A DNA stretch of 10,254 bases. Origin: Oscillospiraceae bacterium. GTDB taxonomy: Bacteria > Bacillota_A > Clostridia > Saccharofermentanales > Saccharofermentanaceae. Below the pieces are notes generated by a model that had not been told where the DNA came from, searched no databases, and saw nothing but the letters and a program-made list of their open reading frames with translations. This document shows, in pieces, positions 1 to 6,812 of this stretch. The stretch is taken from contig CADAXO010000094.1 in assembly GCA_902791885.1 (NCBI GenBank), positions 1 to 10,254 of the forward strand, read 5' to 3'. Within the stretch, counting starts at the first letter, position 1, and every line of letters starts with the position of its first letter. A program made the position numbers and the translations under genes.

Positions 1-150
1 GAACTTACAGGCTGGTATACGAATGACGGTTCTATAAATGCGATCATAAGAGAAGAGATGCCTGCCTATTTCGAAGGTCAGAAGACACTTGATCAAGTTA
101 TTCCGGTACTTGAAGACAGAATACAGACACTTCTTAACGAGAGGGGATAA
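1..150 (+). CDS. Sugar ABC transporter substrate-binding protein (family 1), C-terminal end only
   Basis: Only the last 49 codons are in the window, open from base 1 to TAA at 148-150. The peptide begins ELTGWYTNDGSINAII and ends with YFEGQKTLDQVIPVLEDR followed by QTLLNERG. The pattern YFxGxKTxDxVIxxxxxR..LLNE is the usual end of Gram-positive family 1 (MalE/UgpB-like) extracellular binding proteins, which capture a carbohydrate outside the membrane and deliver it to a MalF/MalG-type permease pair. Two such permeases follow directly, the first starting 9 bases after this stop, which fits the standard binding protein-permease-permease order. The substrate cannot be told from this fragment, and the signal peptide and lipobox lie outside the window. 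Confidence 0.85.
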   Translation, partial: ELTGWYTNDGSINAIIREEMPAYFEGQKTLDQVIPVLEDRIQTLLNERG

Positions 151-159
151 CATAATCTG

Positions 160-1176
160 ATGTCTTCAGATAAGGTAAGTAAGAAGATTAAACTTAACGA
201 TAAAGAGAAAGAATCCGTCAAAGAGCAGCCGCAGATAACGACTCCTCTTACGACGGATCCTGCCCGTTTGGCGCAGATGAAAGCTGCTAAGAAGCGCTTC
301 CACAGAAGAAGAAAGATGAAAGACTGGGCTATGTTCACAGGCTATCTGACACCGAGCCTTGTCGGTGTTCTTCTGTTCTTCTTCCTGCCGCTTCTGATGA
401 TCCTCAAGACTTCTTTCCAGAAGTCGACTACAAACTATGATTTTGTAGGAGTTGCCAACTACGAAAAGGTTCTTACAAACGACGCCTTCAAGGACGCTGC
501 AATTAACACTTTGAGATTCTCGGGTATCGCAGTGCCTTTGGCAGTCGTACTCGCACTTTTGCTTGCGATACTTCTTAATTCCGGTATCCCGGCACAGAGT
601 GCTTTCAGAAGCGTACTTTTGAATCCTATGATGGTACCTGTTGCATCCATTGTTCTTATCTGGCAGGTATTCTTCAGCTATAACGGTGTTGCCAATGCAT
701 GGGGTATCAATCATCTGTTTGAGCCCGATAAGATAGACTGGCTTAAGTCGGATTATGCCCAATTGGTTATCCTCGCGCTGTTCCTGTGGAAGAACCTCGG
801 TTATAACATGGTGCTTTTCCTCGCGGCTCTTAACAGTATCGATGAGCAGATAATCGAATCCGCGATGATGGACGGTGCAGGTTCCTTAAGAAGATTCTTC
901 TCCATTAAGATGTTCTTCCTTGCACCGACGATCTTCTTCGTTGCGATCATGTCACTTATCAATTCATTCAAGATATTCCGTGAAGTATATCTTCTTACGG
1001 GCGACCACCCGTATACAAACCTTTATATGCTGCAGCACTTCATGAACAATGCTTTCAAGAACCTCGAGTACAGTAAGCTTTCAGCCGGCGCTATCATCAT
1101 GTGCGTTGTCATGATCGTTATCGTAGGTGCATTGTTCTTCGCCGAAGCAAAATTCGATTCGGATGTGGAGGGCTGA
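160..1176 (+). CDS. Carbohydrate ABC transporter permease, MalF/UgpA type
   Basis: This 338-residue inner-membrane permease forms one half of the channel of a sugar importer. About six helices can be read near residues 61-83, 117-139, 151-173, 199-222, 252-272 and 308-328. The FVGVANY motif (95-101) follows TM1 by about a dozen residues, as is usual. The cytoplasmic EAA loop, which docks on the ATPase, is at 233-256: E233-S-A, then D238-G239-A240, I249 and P256. The second Ala of EAA is replaced by Ser. A hydrophilic, Lys/Arg-rich stretch of about 55 residues precedes TM1 and is longer than usual. The start at 160 has only a weak AGGGG (142-146) 13 bases upstream, so translation may depend on coupling with the preceding gene. 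A start further in, at residue 40 or 53, is possible. No ATPase gene is nearby; Gram-positive importers of this class often share an unlinked MsmK/MsmX-type ATPase. Confidence 0.92.
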   Translation: MSSDKVSKKIKLNDKEKESVKEQPQITTPLTTDPARLAQMKAAKKRFHRRRKMKDWAMFTGYLTPSLVGVLLFFFLPLLMILKTSFQKSTTNYDFVGVANYEKVLTNDAFKDAAINTLRFSGIAVPLAVVLALLLAILLNSGIPAQSAFRSVLLNPMMVPVASIVLIWQVFFSYNGVANAWGINHLFEPDKIDWLKSDYAQLVILALFLWKNLGYNMVLFLAALNSIDEQIIESAMMDGAGSLRRFFSIKMFFLAPTIFFVAIMSLINSFKIFREVYLLTGDHPYTNLYMLQHFMNNAFKNLEYSKLSAGAIIMCVVMIVIVGALFFAEAKFDSDVEG

Positions 1177-1181
1177 TGATG
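1167..1181 (+). promoter_or_regulatory. Ribosome binding site and tandem ATG deciding the MalG-type start
   Basis: GGAGGG (1167-1172) lies inside the last codons of the upstream permease, followed by TGATGATG, which offers in-frame ATGs at 1176 and 1179. The spacing is 3 bases to the first and 6 to the second, so 1179 may be the start mainly used. The two choices differ by one Met. Confidence 0.7.
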
Positions 1182-2237
1182 CAGGAACCCAAGACATACG
1201 AACAGAAGAGAGAAGAAGCTACAAAGGCAAGACGTATTGTCTTTACCCACTACGAGCATGAGCCGTCTTTCTTTGAGAAGATGACCGACGCCGAGAGGGA
1301 AGAGTTTTTCAAGAACGAGAAAACAAGATCTTTAAAGGTCAGAAGAAGGAGAAGTATAGTCCACGGCACATCGATCACCATCGGCGTAGCGCTCGCGGTA
1401 GCTGTATCGATCCTTGCTATCGTGCCCGTATTCTATACATTCCTGAATTCATTCATGTCATCTGCGGAGATCTCACATAACTACGGAATGATCTTCCAGA
1501 GCCTGTCGGGTAATTCTGACAACGGCGCTGCATATCTTGCTTCGTCTCCCAGACTTACTCTGGTTCCGCAGAGAGTTACGATAGATCAGTACAAGAACCT
1601 TCTGTTCATGAGTCCCACGTATCTTCTTAAGTTCTGGAACTCGATCATCCTTGTTCTTCCTATCGTATTCGGTCAGATGGCAGTTTCCTGTCTTGCCGCA
1701 TACAGCTTCGCAAGATACAGAAGAAAGAGAAGAGAGGTTCTTTTCTTCTCATACATCATCCTTATGCTCATGCCTTTCCAGGTTACTCTGGTTCCTAACT
1801 ACATGATCTCGGAGCAACTCGGAATCCTGAACACAAGATGGGCTATCATATTGCCGGGTATATTCTCGACGTTCGCCATATATCTTCTTACCAAGTATAT
1901 GAGACAGATCCCGATCGCTTACATAGAAGCTGCGAAGCTCGACGGAGCGACCGAATGGCAGATATTCACAAAGATCGCCGTTCCGATGTGCGGAAGCGCC
2001 ATATTCGCTTTGTCGATCCTTCTGTTCATCGATTACTGGAACATGGTTGAGCAGCCGATCGTTCTTTTGCCTAACGCGGATCTTCAACCGATGTCGGTTT
2101 TCTTATCACAGATTAATGAAGCAGAGATAGGTATAGCATTTGCAGCATCAGCACTTTACATGATCCCGCCATTGTTGATCTTCCTCTGGGGTGAAGAGTA
2201 CCTCGTTGAAGGAATTTCAAGATCGGGCGTCAAATAA
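1176..2237 (+). CDS. Carbohydrate ABC transporter permease, MalG/UgpE type
   Basis: This is the second permease of the first importer, 353 residues from ATG 1176 or 352 from ATG 1179. The EAA loop matches the family consensus closely: E251-A-A, D256-G-A, F264, I267 and P270. The C-terminus EEYLVEGISRSGVK is the typical MalG-family ending. Helices lie near 66-90, 152-178, 187-209, 221-240, 270-288 and 322-338. The first 60 residues are charged and cytoplasmic. The TM1-TM2 loop, about 60 residues (91-150), is somewhat longer than usual and holds a Ser/Asn/Gly-rich patch. The gene overlaps the stop of the previous permease by one base, a sign of translational coupling and of a 1:1 heterodimer. 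The frame is open upstream to 1101, but that stretch is the other permease in a shifted frame and was not used. Confidence 0.93.
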   Translation: MMQEPKTYEQKREEATKARRIVFTHYEHEPSFFEKMTDAEREEFFKNEKTRSLKVRRRRSIVHGTSITIGVALAVAVSILAIVPVFYTFLNSFMSSAEISHNYGMIFQSLSGNSDNGAAYLASSPRLTLVPQRVTIDQYKNLLFMSPTYLLKFWNSIILVLPIVFGQMAVSCLAAYSFARYRRKRREVLFFSYIILMLMPFQVTLVPNYMISEQLGILNTRWAIILPGIFSTFAIYLLTKYMRQIPIAYIEAAKLDGATEWQIFTKIAVPMCGSAIFALSILLFIDYWNMVEQPIVLLPNADLQPMSVFLSQINEAEIGIAFAASALYMIPPLLIFLWGEEYLVEGISRSGVK

Positions 2238-2248
2238 CGGAGGAGTAT

Positions 2249-4123
2249 ATGAAGAAGCACGAGAATCAGAAGAGCAATCGTAAATGGGTCATAAAGGCTA
2301 TGATCGGTTTCATAGCGGTTCTTGCATTATTGACGTTCTTCTCGAACACGATAATGAACCTTACCATTCCGCTGGTTGTTACATCCACCGCCATGAGAGG
2401 TAACCTTGCTTATACTAACAGCGCGACCGGAACGGTCGTTGCCGACGGTCAGGTAGAGATCAAGGGACTCGACGGAAGAACCGTTAGCGAGGTTCTTGTA
2501 TCCAATTACGATAATGTACAGGCCGGCGATGTCATCATGACACTTGTCCCTGTTGAGGATATTCACGAGCTCACAGATCTTGAGAATCAGCTCCTCGCAG
2601 CTCAGCGCGAGCAGGAATATGCGGCAAGAACACCGAATCACGTTGACTACACAGTACAGAATACAGCGATCAGAACTGCTCAGCAGACTCTTGCCGATGC
2701 ACAGGCAACACTTAACGCTGCTACTACAAGAGATGAGACAATCGCTGCAGCTCAGCAGATCTTAAACGCCAACCAGGCTGCTGTTGTAGCTTTACAGGCT
2801 CAGGTTACTTCTGCTTCCTCTTCCGTTGAGAGCATCAACGCACAGCTTGCAGCATTGTATGCAAGGCTTGCTGTAATCGACGGAACGGCAACAGTTGTTC
2901 TTCCCACTCCCGTAACCGGAATGTATGCTCCGAGAACGACTCCTCTTAACGTTCTCAAGTTCGATCCCACAGATCCGATCGATCCTACTGATACTTCAGA
3001 TTCGACATCAGCACCGGAAGTGCCCGCTGATGCAGCAACAGGCGATCCTTCAGATTCAACGACAACAACATCTCCTGCGGAGACAACACCTCCGGTTTCC
3101 GCTCCGACGGATACCACCGCAACAACGGAATCAACAACTGCTCCGAGCATTCCTGCCGCAAGCGTTAACCCTGACGATGAGCGCGCTGCGATCATCGCAC
3201 AGATCGCACAGTATCAGGGTCAGCTTACGGATGCCCAGAACAGACTTGCAGGTTATTCGTCTCAGCTTGCTCAGGCACAGCTTGCAGTAACTTCCGCTCA
3301 GACAGCTATCACTACGGCACAGGAACTTCCCAGCACATATGCTGCCGAGGAAGCCGTAGTTGTTGCACAGGAAGCTTTGAACACTGCAACGGTCGCCCTT
3401 TCGGATGCACAGATCAATGCCGGCATCGAGGCAGATAAGAGACAGGATGCAGTTGAAGACAGAGAGCGTAACATTTCAAATCTTGAGGAACAGATCGAGA
3501 AGGTACGCGCAAGACTTCTCCAGAACGAGATCGTTGCACCCGCAGACGGCTATGTAGTAAACCTCTCGGCTACCCAGGGCGATAAGCTTCAGGAATCCGT
3601 TGTTATCTGCACGGTAGTTCCTTCCGAGACAACATATTCTGTAAGCTTTACATTCTCTACGAACGTTGCTCAAAGCCTCAGTGTAGGTCAGGAGCTGTCT
3701 TCCGATAATTACTCTTATATCGACAGGATCGTTATCACAAGCATTAAGCCCGATCCCAACAATCCGAGAGACAACCGTATCATAAAGTGTGCACTTTATT
3801 CCGATGTAGGACTGTGGCCCGGCGAGACGATCACCGTTACTGCCGACAGAGGAAACGCGAACTACGATCATGTAGTTGCATCAAGTGCCATAAGTGAAGA
3901 TAACGGCGGTAATTTCGTTTATGTAGTCGATCAGACTACAGGTCCTTTGGGCGACAGATATACCGTAAGAAGAGTTTCTGTCGGTATCGCGGCAAGATCC
4001 GGAGCTTTCACGGCTATCACTGGCGAGGGCCTCGATAACGTAATGGTAGTTACCCGAAGCGATGTACCTTTGCATAACGGCGACAGAGTACGTCTCGAGG
4101 ACTACAGCAACTCACAGAACTGA
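2249..4123 (+). CDS. HlyD/MacA-type membrane fusion (periplasmic adaptor-like) protein with an unstructured hairpin tip
   Basis: This 624-residue protein has one N-terminal membrane helix (about 15-32) and an extracytoplasmic adaptor body. The lipoyl/barrel-sandwich domain is split in the way expected of the family: first half about 56-104, second half about 426-460 with IVAPADGYVVNLSATQGDKL. Between them are two Ala/Gln-rich coiled-coil arms (about 105-208 and 309-425). A beta-barrel (about 460-535) and a membrane-proximal domain (about 540-618) follow. In Gram-negative bacteria such adaptors join an inner-membrane transporter to TolC; in Gram-positive bacteria relatives partner with MacB-like ABC exporters. 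Here the coiled-coil tip is replaced by about 97 Pro/Ser/Thr/Asp-rich residues (212-308). GGAGGAG (2239-2245) precedes the ATG. The gene starts 11 bases after the sugar permease and ends 11 before a MacB-like protein, which is its likely partner. The exported substrate, if any, is unknown. Confidence 0.88.
   Translation: MKKHENQKSNRKWVIKAMIGFIAVLALLTFFSNTIMNLTIPLVVTSTAMRGNLAYTNSATGTVVADGQVEIKGLDGRTVSEVLVSNYDNVQAGDVIMTLVPVEDIHELTDLENQLLAAQREQEYAARTPNHVDYTVQNTAIRTAQQTLADAQATLNAATTRDETIAAAQQILNANQAAVVALQAQVTSASSSVESINAQLAALYARLAVIDGTATVVLPTPVTGMYAPRTTPLNVLKFDPTDPIDPTDTSDSTSAPEVPADAATGDPSDSTTTTSPAETTPPVSAPTDTTATTESTTAPSIPAASVNPDDERAAIIAQIAQYQGQLTDAQNRLAGYSSQLAQAQLAVTSAQTAITTAQELPSTYAAEEAVVVAQEALNTATVALSDAQINAGIEADKRQDAVEDRERNISNLEEQIEKVRARLLQNEIVAPADGYVVNLSATQGDKLQESVVICTVVPSETTYSVSFTFSTNVAQSLSVGQELSSDNYSYIDRIVITSIKPDPNNPRDNRIIKCALYSDVGLWPGETITVTADRGNANYDHVVASSAISEDNGGNFVYVVDQTTGPLGDRYTVRRVSVGIAARSGAFTAITGEGLDNVMVVTRSDVPLHNGDRVRLEDYSNSQN
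2882..3172 (+). other. Low-complexity Pro/Ser/Thr/Asp linker inside the adaptor hairpin
   Basis: Residues 212-308 of the adaptor are rich in Thr, Pro, Ser, Asp and Ala, with runs such as DPTDPIDPTDTSDSTS and STTTTSPAETTPPVSAPT. They contain no predicted helix, while heptad-like Ala/Gln/Leu sequence lies on both sides. The linker is placed exactly where the coiled-coil hairpin should turn. It is probably disordered and possibly glycosylated. Confidence 0.8.
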
Positions 4124-4134
4124 CGGGAATATAT

Positions 4135-5433
4135 ATGGCATTAAGTAACAGAGCGAAAAGATACGTCAAGGAAGTCTACCGCGACACCAGAAGGAAGGTT
4201 AAGAAAGTTGTTCTTGCCGCTCCCTTCTGGGTGCTGTTGGCTGCCTTGGTCATGACAGGAACGGGTATCGGAAGATACATCTACCTCACAGGACAAAGAT
4301 ACGATCAGAACATGGCATCCTACTGGATCAATGATTCAGAGACTCTTGCAAGGCACATGTCGGTATACTCAAGAGGTGCCAGATACGGCGGAGATATGAC
4401 TCCTCCGATATATATAAGCCAGAGTGTATCTTTAAGCAAAAGCGATATCATAACGATCAGAACGTCTCTTCAGAACTTTGTTGATTCAAGTTCCGGAGTA
4501 GCAGGCAAGACAGGTCTCGGTAACGACGGAAGACCCAGAGGCTGGGAGGACTGCTATTCGTCATATCTGTCGGCAACCGTGGATACGGTCCCCGATCCTA
4601 ATTCAGAGACCCCGTTGTCGTTTACAAGTACATGCGACATCATTGCCATCGACGGCAACTATCCTGTATTCCATCCGTTCACTTATTTGTCAGGCGGATT
4701 TCTCCCCGAGATTGTCGAGGATGCAAGACAGATAGTATTGAATGATGTTCTGGCATGGAAGTTTTACAAGTCTTACGACATCATCGGCAACAAGGTTAAG
4801 CTCTGGGGTGAGGAATTCACTGTAATAGGTGTTGTTTCCGAGCCTTCAGACAGAATAGCCATAAGTGCCGCAGGCGGTGAGATCCCGAGAGCTTATGTTT
4901 ATTTTAGTGCTATGGAAGATCTGGCTCCTCTGACAGCTCCTTCCGGCTCCACGGATAACTCACAGTCCGATTCCGGCGGAAGTTCGTCGAATACCGCGCA
5001 GCCCACAACGGCTCCCGCATCGGCAGGTCAGACCGGTTCAGCAGATCCTTCTGCAGTCCCCGGATCCGGAAGCAATTCCCGCCCTGTTATGGCGGTGCTT
5101 TGCTACGAAGCAATGCTCCCTGAGATCATCAAGGGTGTAGCTAAGACAGATATGAGTTCTTCGGTTCCCAACTACAATCCGGTCGATCAGAATTTCTATG
5201 TCTTAAGCAACACGGGAAGATTCAACGTTTGGAACGTCTGGAAGCTTATGTCACCCATTGGACAGTTCGAAAGTTCCGTATCAGACTTCGATTTCCCTTT
5301 CTGGGAGAAGACGGCACAGCTTGCCACGGAACACCTTTATGTTGACGAATGGCTTACGATCTCAGGCGTTGTATTGCTCGGCACAGGCTCCATTATGGCG
5401 ATACTCCGCTTCCGTAAAATGTCTCGAAAATGA
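4135..5433 (+). CDS. MacB-like extracytoplasmic core protein with only two membrane helices
   Basis: This 432-residue protein has a basic N-terminus, a helix at about 25-44, a large external domain, and a second helix at about 404-424 with a short basic tail. Residues 160-262 resemble the MacB periplasmic core: LSGGFLP, then QIVLNDVLAWKFYKS, IIGNKVKLWGEEFTVIGVV and a later YVYF strand. This follows the family layout of G-F, a conserved V-L strand, IG-x-V and FTVIGVV. Normal MacB/FtsX-type permeases have four helices, three of them after the core, and MacB also carries an ATPase. This protein stops after the second helix, and the base sequence downstream shows no continuation. A Ser/Gly/Thr/Pro-rich linker (263-316) interrupts the domain. 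The ribosome site is weak (GGGAA, 4125-4129), and the gene lies 11 bases after the adaptor gene. The MacB assignment comes from motif reading and is moderately sure; transport activity without an ATPase partner is doubtful. Confidence 0.72.
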   Translation: MALSNRAKRYVKEVYRDTRRKVKKVVLAAPFWVLLAALVMTGTGIGRYIYLTGQRYDQNMASYWINDSETLARHMSVYSRGARYGGDMTPPIYISQSVSLSKSDIITIRTSLQNFVDSSSGVAGKTGLGNDGRPRGWEDCYSSYLSATVDTVPDPNSETPLSFTSTCDIIAIDGNYPVFHPFTYLSGGFLPEIVEDARQIVLNDVLAWKFYKSYDIIGNKVKLWGEEFTVIGVVSEPSDRIAISAAGGEIPRAYVYFSAMEDLAPLTAPSGSTDNSQSDSGGSSSNTAQPTTAPASAGQTGSADPSAVPGSGSNSRPVMAVLCYEAMLPEIIKGVAKTDMSSSVPNYNPVDQNFYVLSNTGRFNVWNVWKLMSPIGQFESSVSDFDFPFWEKTAQLATEHLYVDEWLTISGVVLLGTGSIMAILRFRKMSRK

Positions 5434-5457
5434 AATAATAGTCAATTCCTTCATAAG

Positions 5458-5463
5458 TATAAT
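5458..5463 (+). promoter_or_regulatory. Possible -10 box for the lipoprotein gene
   Basis: A perfect TATAAT lies in an AT-rich 64-base gap, about 35 bases upstream of the lipoprotein ATG. At 17-base spacing the -35 position (5435-5440, ATAATA) does not match TTGACA, and no TG extension is present. It may be a weak promoter giving the lipoprotein its own expression, or chance in AT-rich DNA. Confidence 0.35.
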
Positions 5464-5497
5464 TAAAATACAGGATATTATCTTAGGAGGAATTACT

Positions 5498-6685
5498 ATG
5501 ATCGGTAACAGAAAGAGTAAGTTAACGGCAGTGGTATCCACTCTGTTGGCCGGCGTATTTCTGATGAGCGCATGTTCGGTCAACATGAACGGCATAGGCA
5601 ATGCTTTCTCCGATCTCGGAAATAATCTCAATGAGGCTGTAAGCAGAAACAGCCGAAACAATGACCGCGAAGAAGATGAAGATACGGAAGAGACTGTAAT
5701 AGTTATCGAGGAAACGGTCGAAGAGACGGAGCCTTCAGAGACTGAAGCCGAACCGGATCCCGAGCCTACAGCTACACCGACTCCTACTTCAACACCCACT
5801 CCGACACCTTCTCCCACGCCTGTTCCGCAGCGTGTGGATTTCTCGGAGCTTACCGAGGATCAGCTTACTGATTCGATCGATATTGAAACAGAAGACTTCT
5901 CCGAGTCTGCTCATGCAGAAGATGATGACGATATTATCCTTGCAAAGTTTACGGGTGAAAGAGTTCTTATATCATCTGATGAGATCTCAGGTCCCGTTAC
6001 ATCAGTTAACCTTATGCTCGATGCTTTCTATATGGAAGCTGAGGGAATATATAACAGAGTAGTTAACGAGCAGTATGCGGCATATGCACTCGATCCCGAG
6101 ATGGTCCCTGATACGATCGAAGTATCCGTATCTTATGAGTATTTCTTTAACGGAAGACTGCTGTGTATAGTCATGAATTATTCTGAGACTTCGGATGACG
6201 ATGTTCTTTTGACGCATACCGAGTATTACAGATTCGATCTTTATACAGGCCAGATAGTTTATTCTGATATGCTGGTCAATGATGTTGACGGATTCTACGA
6301 TGCACTTGCCGAGGCAGTTGCCGACAGCACAAGAACACCTGCGGACGATGCGGAGGATTATGAAATTGAATTCTTTACCGTTGAGACTGATGATGACGGA
6401 ACGCAATTAGTCATTGCCGCAGTCAAGGATGGCGACGGATTCGAATATTACACCGTGGAGTTCCCGGATCTTTATGACGGACTTACCCGTTACGGAAGGA
6501 TCGTTTGGAATGTCTCATACGTTGAAGTAGTCGAGGCTGATGAGGAAGAAGACCAAGACGATGAAGACAGAGACGACGAAGAAGAGGATGAGGAAGAAGA
6601 GGAAGAAGCCGATGAAGAGGCTTCTGACAGGGATGAAGAGTCAGATACGGCTGATGACTCTTCTGAGGATGAACGCGGGCGCTGA
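5498..6685 (+). CDS. Acidic surface lipoprotein with Pro/Thr stalk, possibly RsiV/DUF3298-like
   Basis: This 395-residue product has a basic N-terminus, a hydrophobic core and a lipobox FLMSAC with Cys26, so it should be lipid-anchored outside the membrane. Met at -3 is less common than Leu. In order it has an Asn/Ser-rich part, an acidic stretch (57-90), a Pro/Thr spacer (91-110, PTPTSTPTPTPSPTPVP), a folded domain (about 145-345), and a tail (346-395) made almost wholly of Glu and Asp with Ser. In the folded domain, VNLMLDAFYMEAEGIYNRVV and later HTEYYRFDLYTGQIVYSDML recall the H...FDLxTG...DL pattern of DUF4163/DUF3298 proteins such as PdaC and RsiV. This is a weak, unverified likeness. 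The start is set by AGGAGG (5485-5490) 7 bases before the ATG. The frame is open upstream to 5258, but only inside the previous gene. Its role is unknown; it may be a wall-spanning surface or sensor protein. Confidence 0.85.
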   Translation: MIGNRKSKLTAVVSTLLAGVFLMSACSVNMNGIGNAFSDLGNNLNEAVSRNSRNNDREEDEDTEETVIVIEETVEETEPSETEAEPDPEPTATPTPTSTPTPTPSPTPVPQRVDFSELTEDQLTDSIDIETEDFSESAHAEDDDDIILAKFTGERVLISSDEISGPVTSVNLMLDAFYMEAEGIYNRVVNEQYAAYALDPEMVPDTIEVSVSYEYFFNGRLLCIVMNYSETSDDDVLLTHTEYYRFDLYTGQIVYSDMLVNDVDGFYDALAEAVADSTRTPADDAEDYEIEFFTVETDDDGTQLVIAAVKDGDGFEYYTVEFPDLYDGLTRYGRIVWNVSYVEVVEADEEEDQDDEDRDDEEEDEEEEEEADEEASDRDEESDTADDSSEDERGR

Positions 6686-6696
6686 TAAGTGCTCGC
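6675..6696 (+). other. GC-rich hairpin across the lipoprotein stop codon
   Basis: GCGGGCGC (6675-6682) can pair with GTGCTCGC (6689-6696): eight pairs including two G-U, with loop TGATAA containing the stop codon. No T-run follows directly, so it is not a classic terminator. It may protect the 3' end of the message or act with the next hairpin. Confidence 0.4.
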
Positions 6697-6712
6697 TTGT
6701 GGTCAGGTTTCT

Positions 6713-6746
6713 GTGAAAAATTACCGCAATATTCACTCACTTTTTT
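6713..6746 (+). terminator. Candidate rho-independent terminator after the lipoprotein gene
   Basis: GTGAA (6713-6717) pairs with TTCAC (6732-6736), and an inner ATT/AAT stem closes loop ACCGC. TCAC and then six T (6741-6746) follow. The stem is AU-rich and interrupted, and the T-run starts four bases after it, so efficiency may be modest. Its place between the lipoprotein and the next strong promoter supports the call. Confidence 0.42.
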
Positions 6747-6777
6747 GAGGTATATTTACAGACCGCACAAAAAAAGA

Positions 6778-6806
6778 TTGCAACGATGTGCAACATGTTG
6801 TAAAAT
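6778..6806 (+). promoter_or_regulatory. Strong sigma-A-type promoter of the second importer
   Basis: The -35 box TTGCAA (6778-6783) and -10 box TAAAAT (6801-6806) are separated by exactly 17 bases, and each matches the consensus in at least four of six positions. Transcription should begin around 6812-6815, leaving a leader of about 130 nt before the binding-protein ATG at 6946. This is the best promoter in the window and fits the high expression suggested by the biased codons of the gene it serves. Confidence 0.75.
6779..6800 (+). promoter_or_regulatory. Operator-like repeats inside the promoter
   Basis: TGCAAC occurs at 6779-6784 and again at 6789-6794, ten bases apart, so both copies face the same side of the helix. 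The second runs into the perfect 10-base palindrome CAACATGTTG (6791-6800), which ends directly at the -10 box. A protein bound here would block RNA polymerase, so a sugar-responsive repressor is a reasonable guess. No regulator gene is in the window. Confidence 0.5.
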
Positions 6807-6812
6807 CCAGTC

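Noticed and set aside
1101..1175. Earlier start for the MalG-type permease at 1101
   Set aside because: The stretch reads as a Cys/Arg-rich shadow of the upstream permease; GGAGGG before the tandem ATG at 1176/1179 fits better.
2800..3195. Val/Gly/Ser-rich reading frame on the - strand opposite the adaptor linker
   Set aside because: It is the mirror of Pro/Thr/Ser/Ala-rich codons on the + strand, with no ribosome site or family likeness.
5258..5497. Longer N-terminus for the lipoprotein from ATG 5258
   Set aside because: It overlaps the previous gene out of frame and would bury the signal peptide; AGGAGG before ATG 5498 and the lipobox fix the start.
5362..5817. Ser/Val/Gly-rich reading frame on the - strand opposite the lipoprotein N-terminus
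   Set aside because: The repetitive GVGVGVEVGV composition comes from the Pro/Thr codons of the real gene; there is no independent evidence of coding.
5768..5827. Repeat array or CRISPR-like structure in the CCNAC-rich stretch
   Set aside because: It is short imperfect Pro-Thr codon repetition inside the lipoprotein gene with no spacers.
6779..6792. CcpA cre site at the second promoter (TGCAACGATGTGCA)
   Set aside because: The ends fit TGNAA...CA, but the central CG is shifted by one base relative to the cre consensus and the T after it is missing, so the match is too poor to call.
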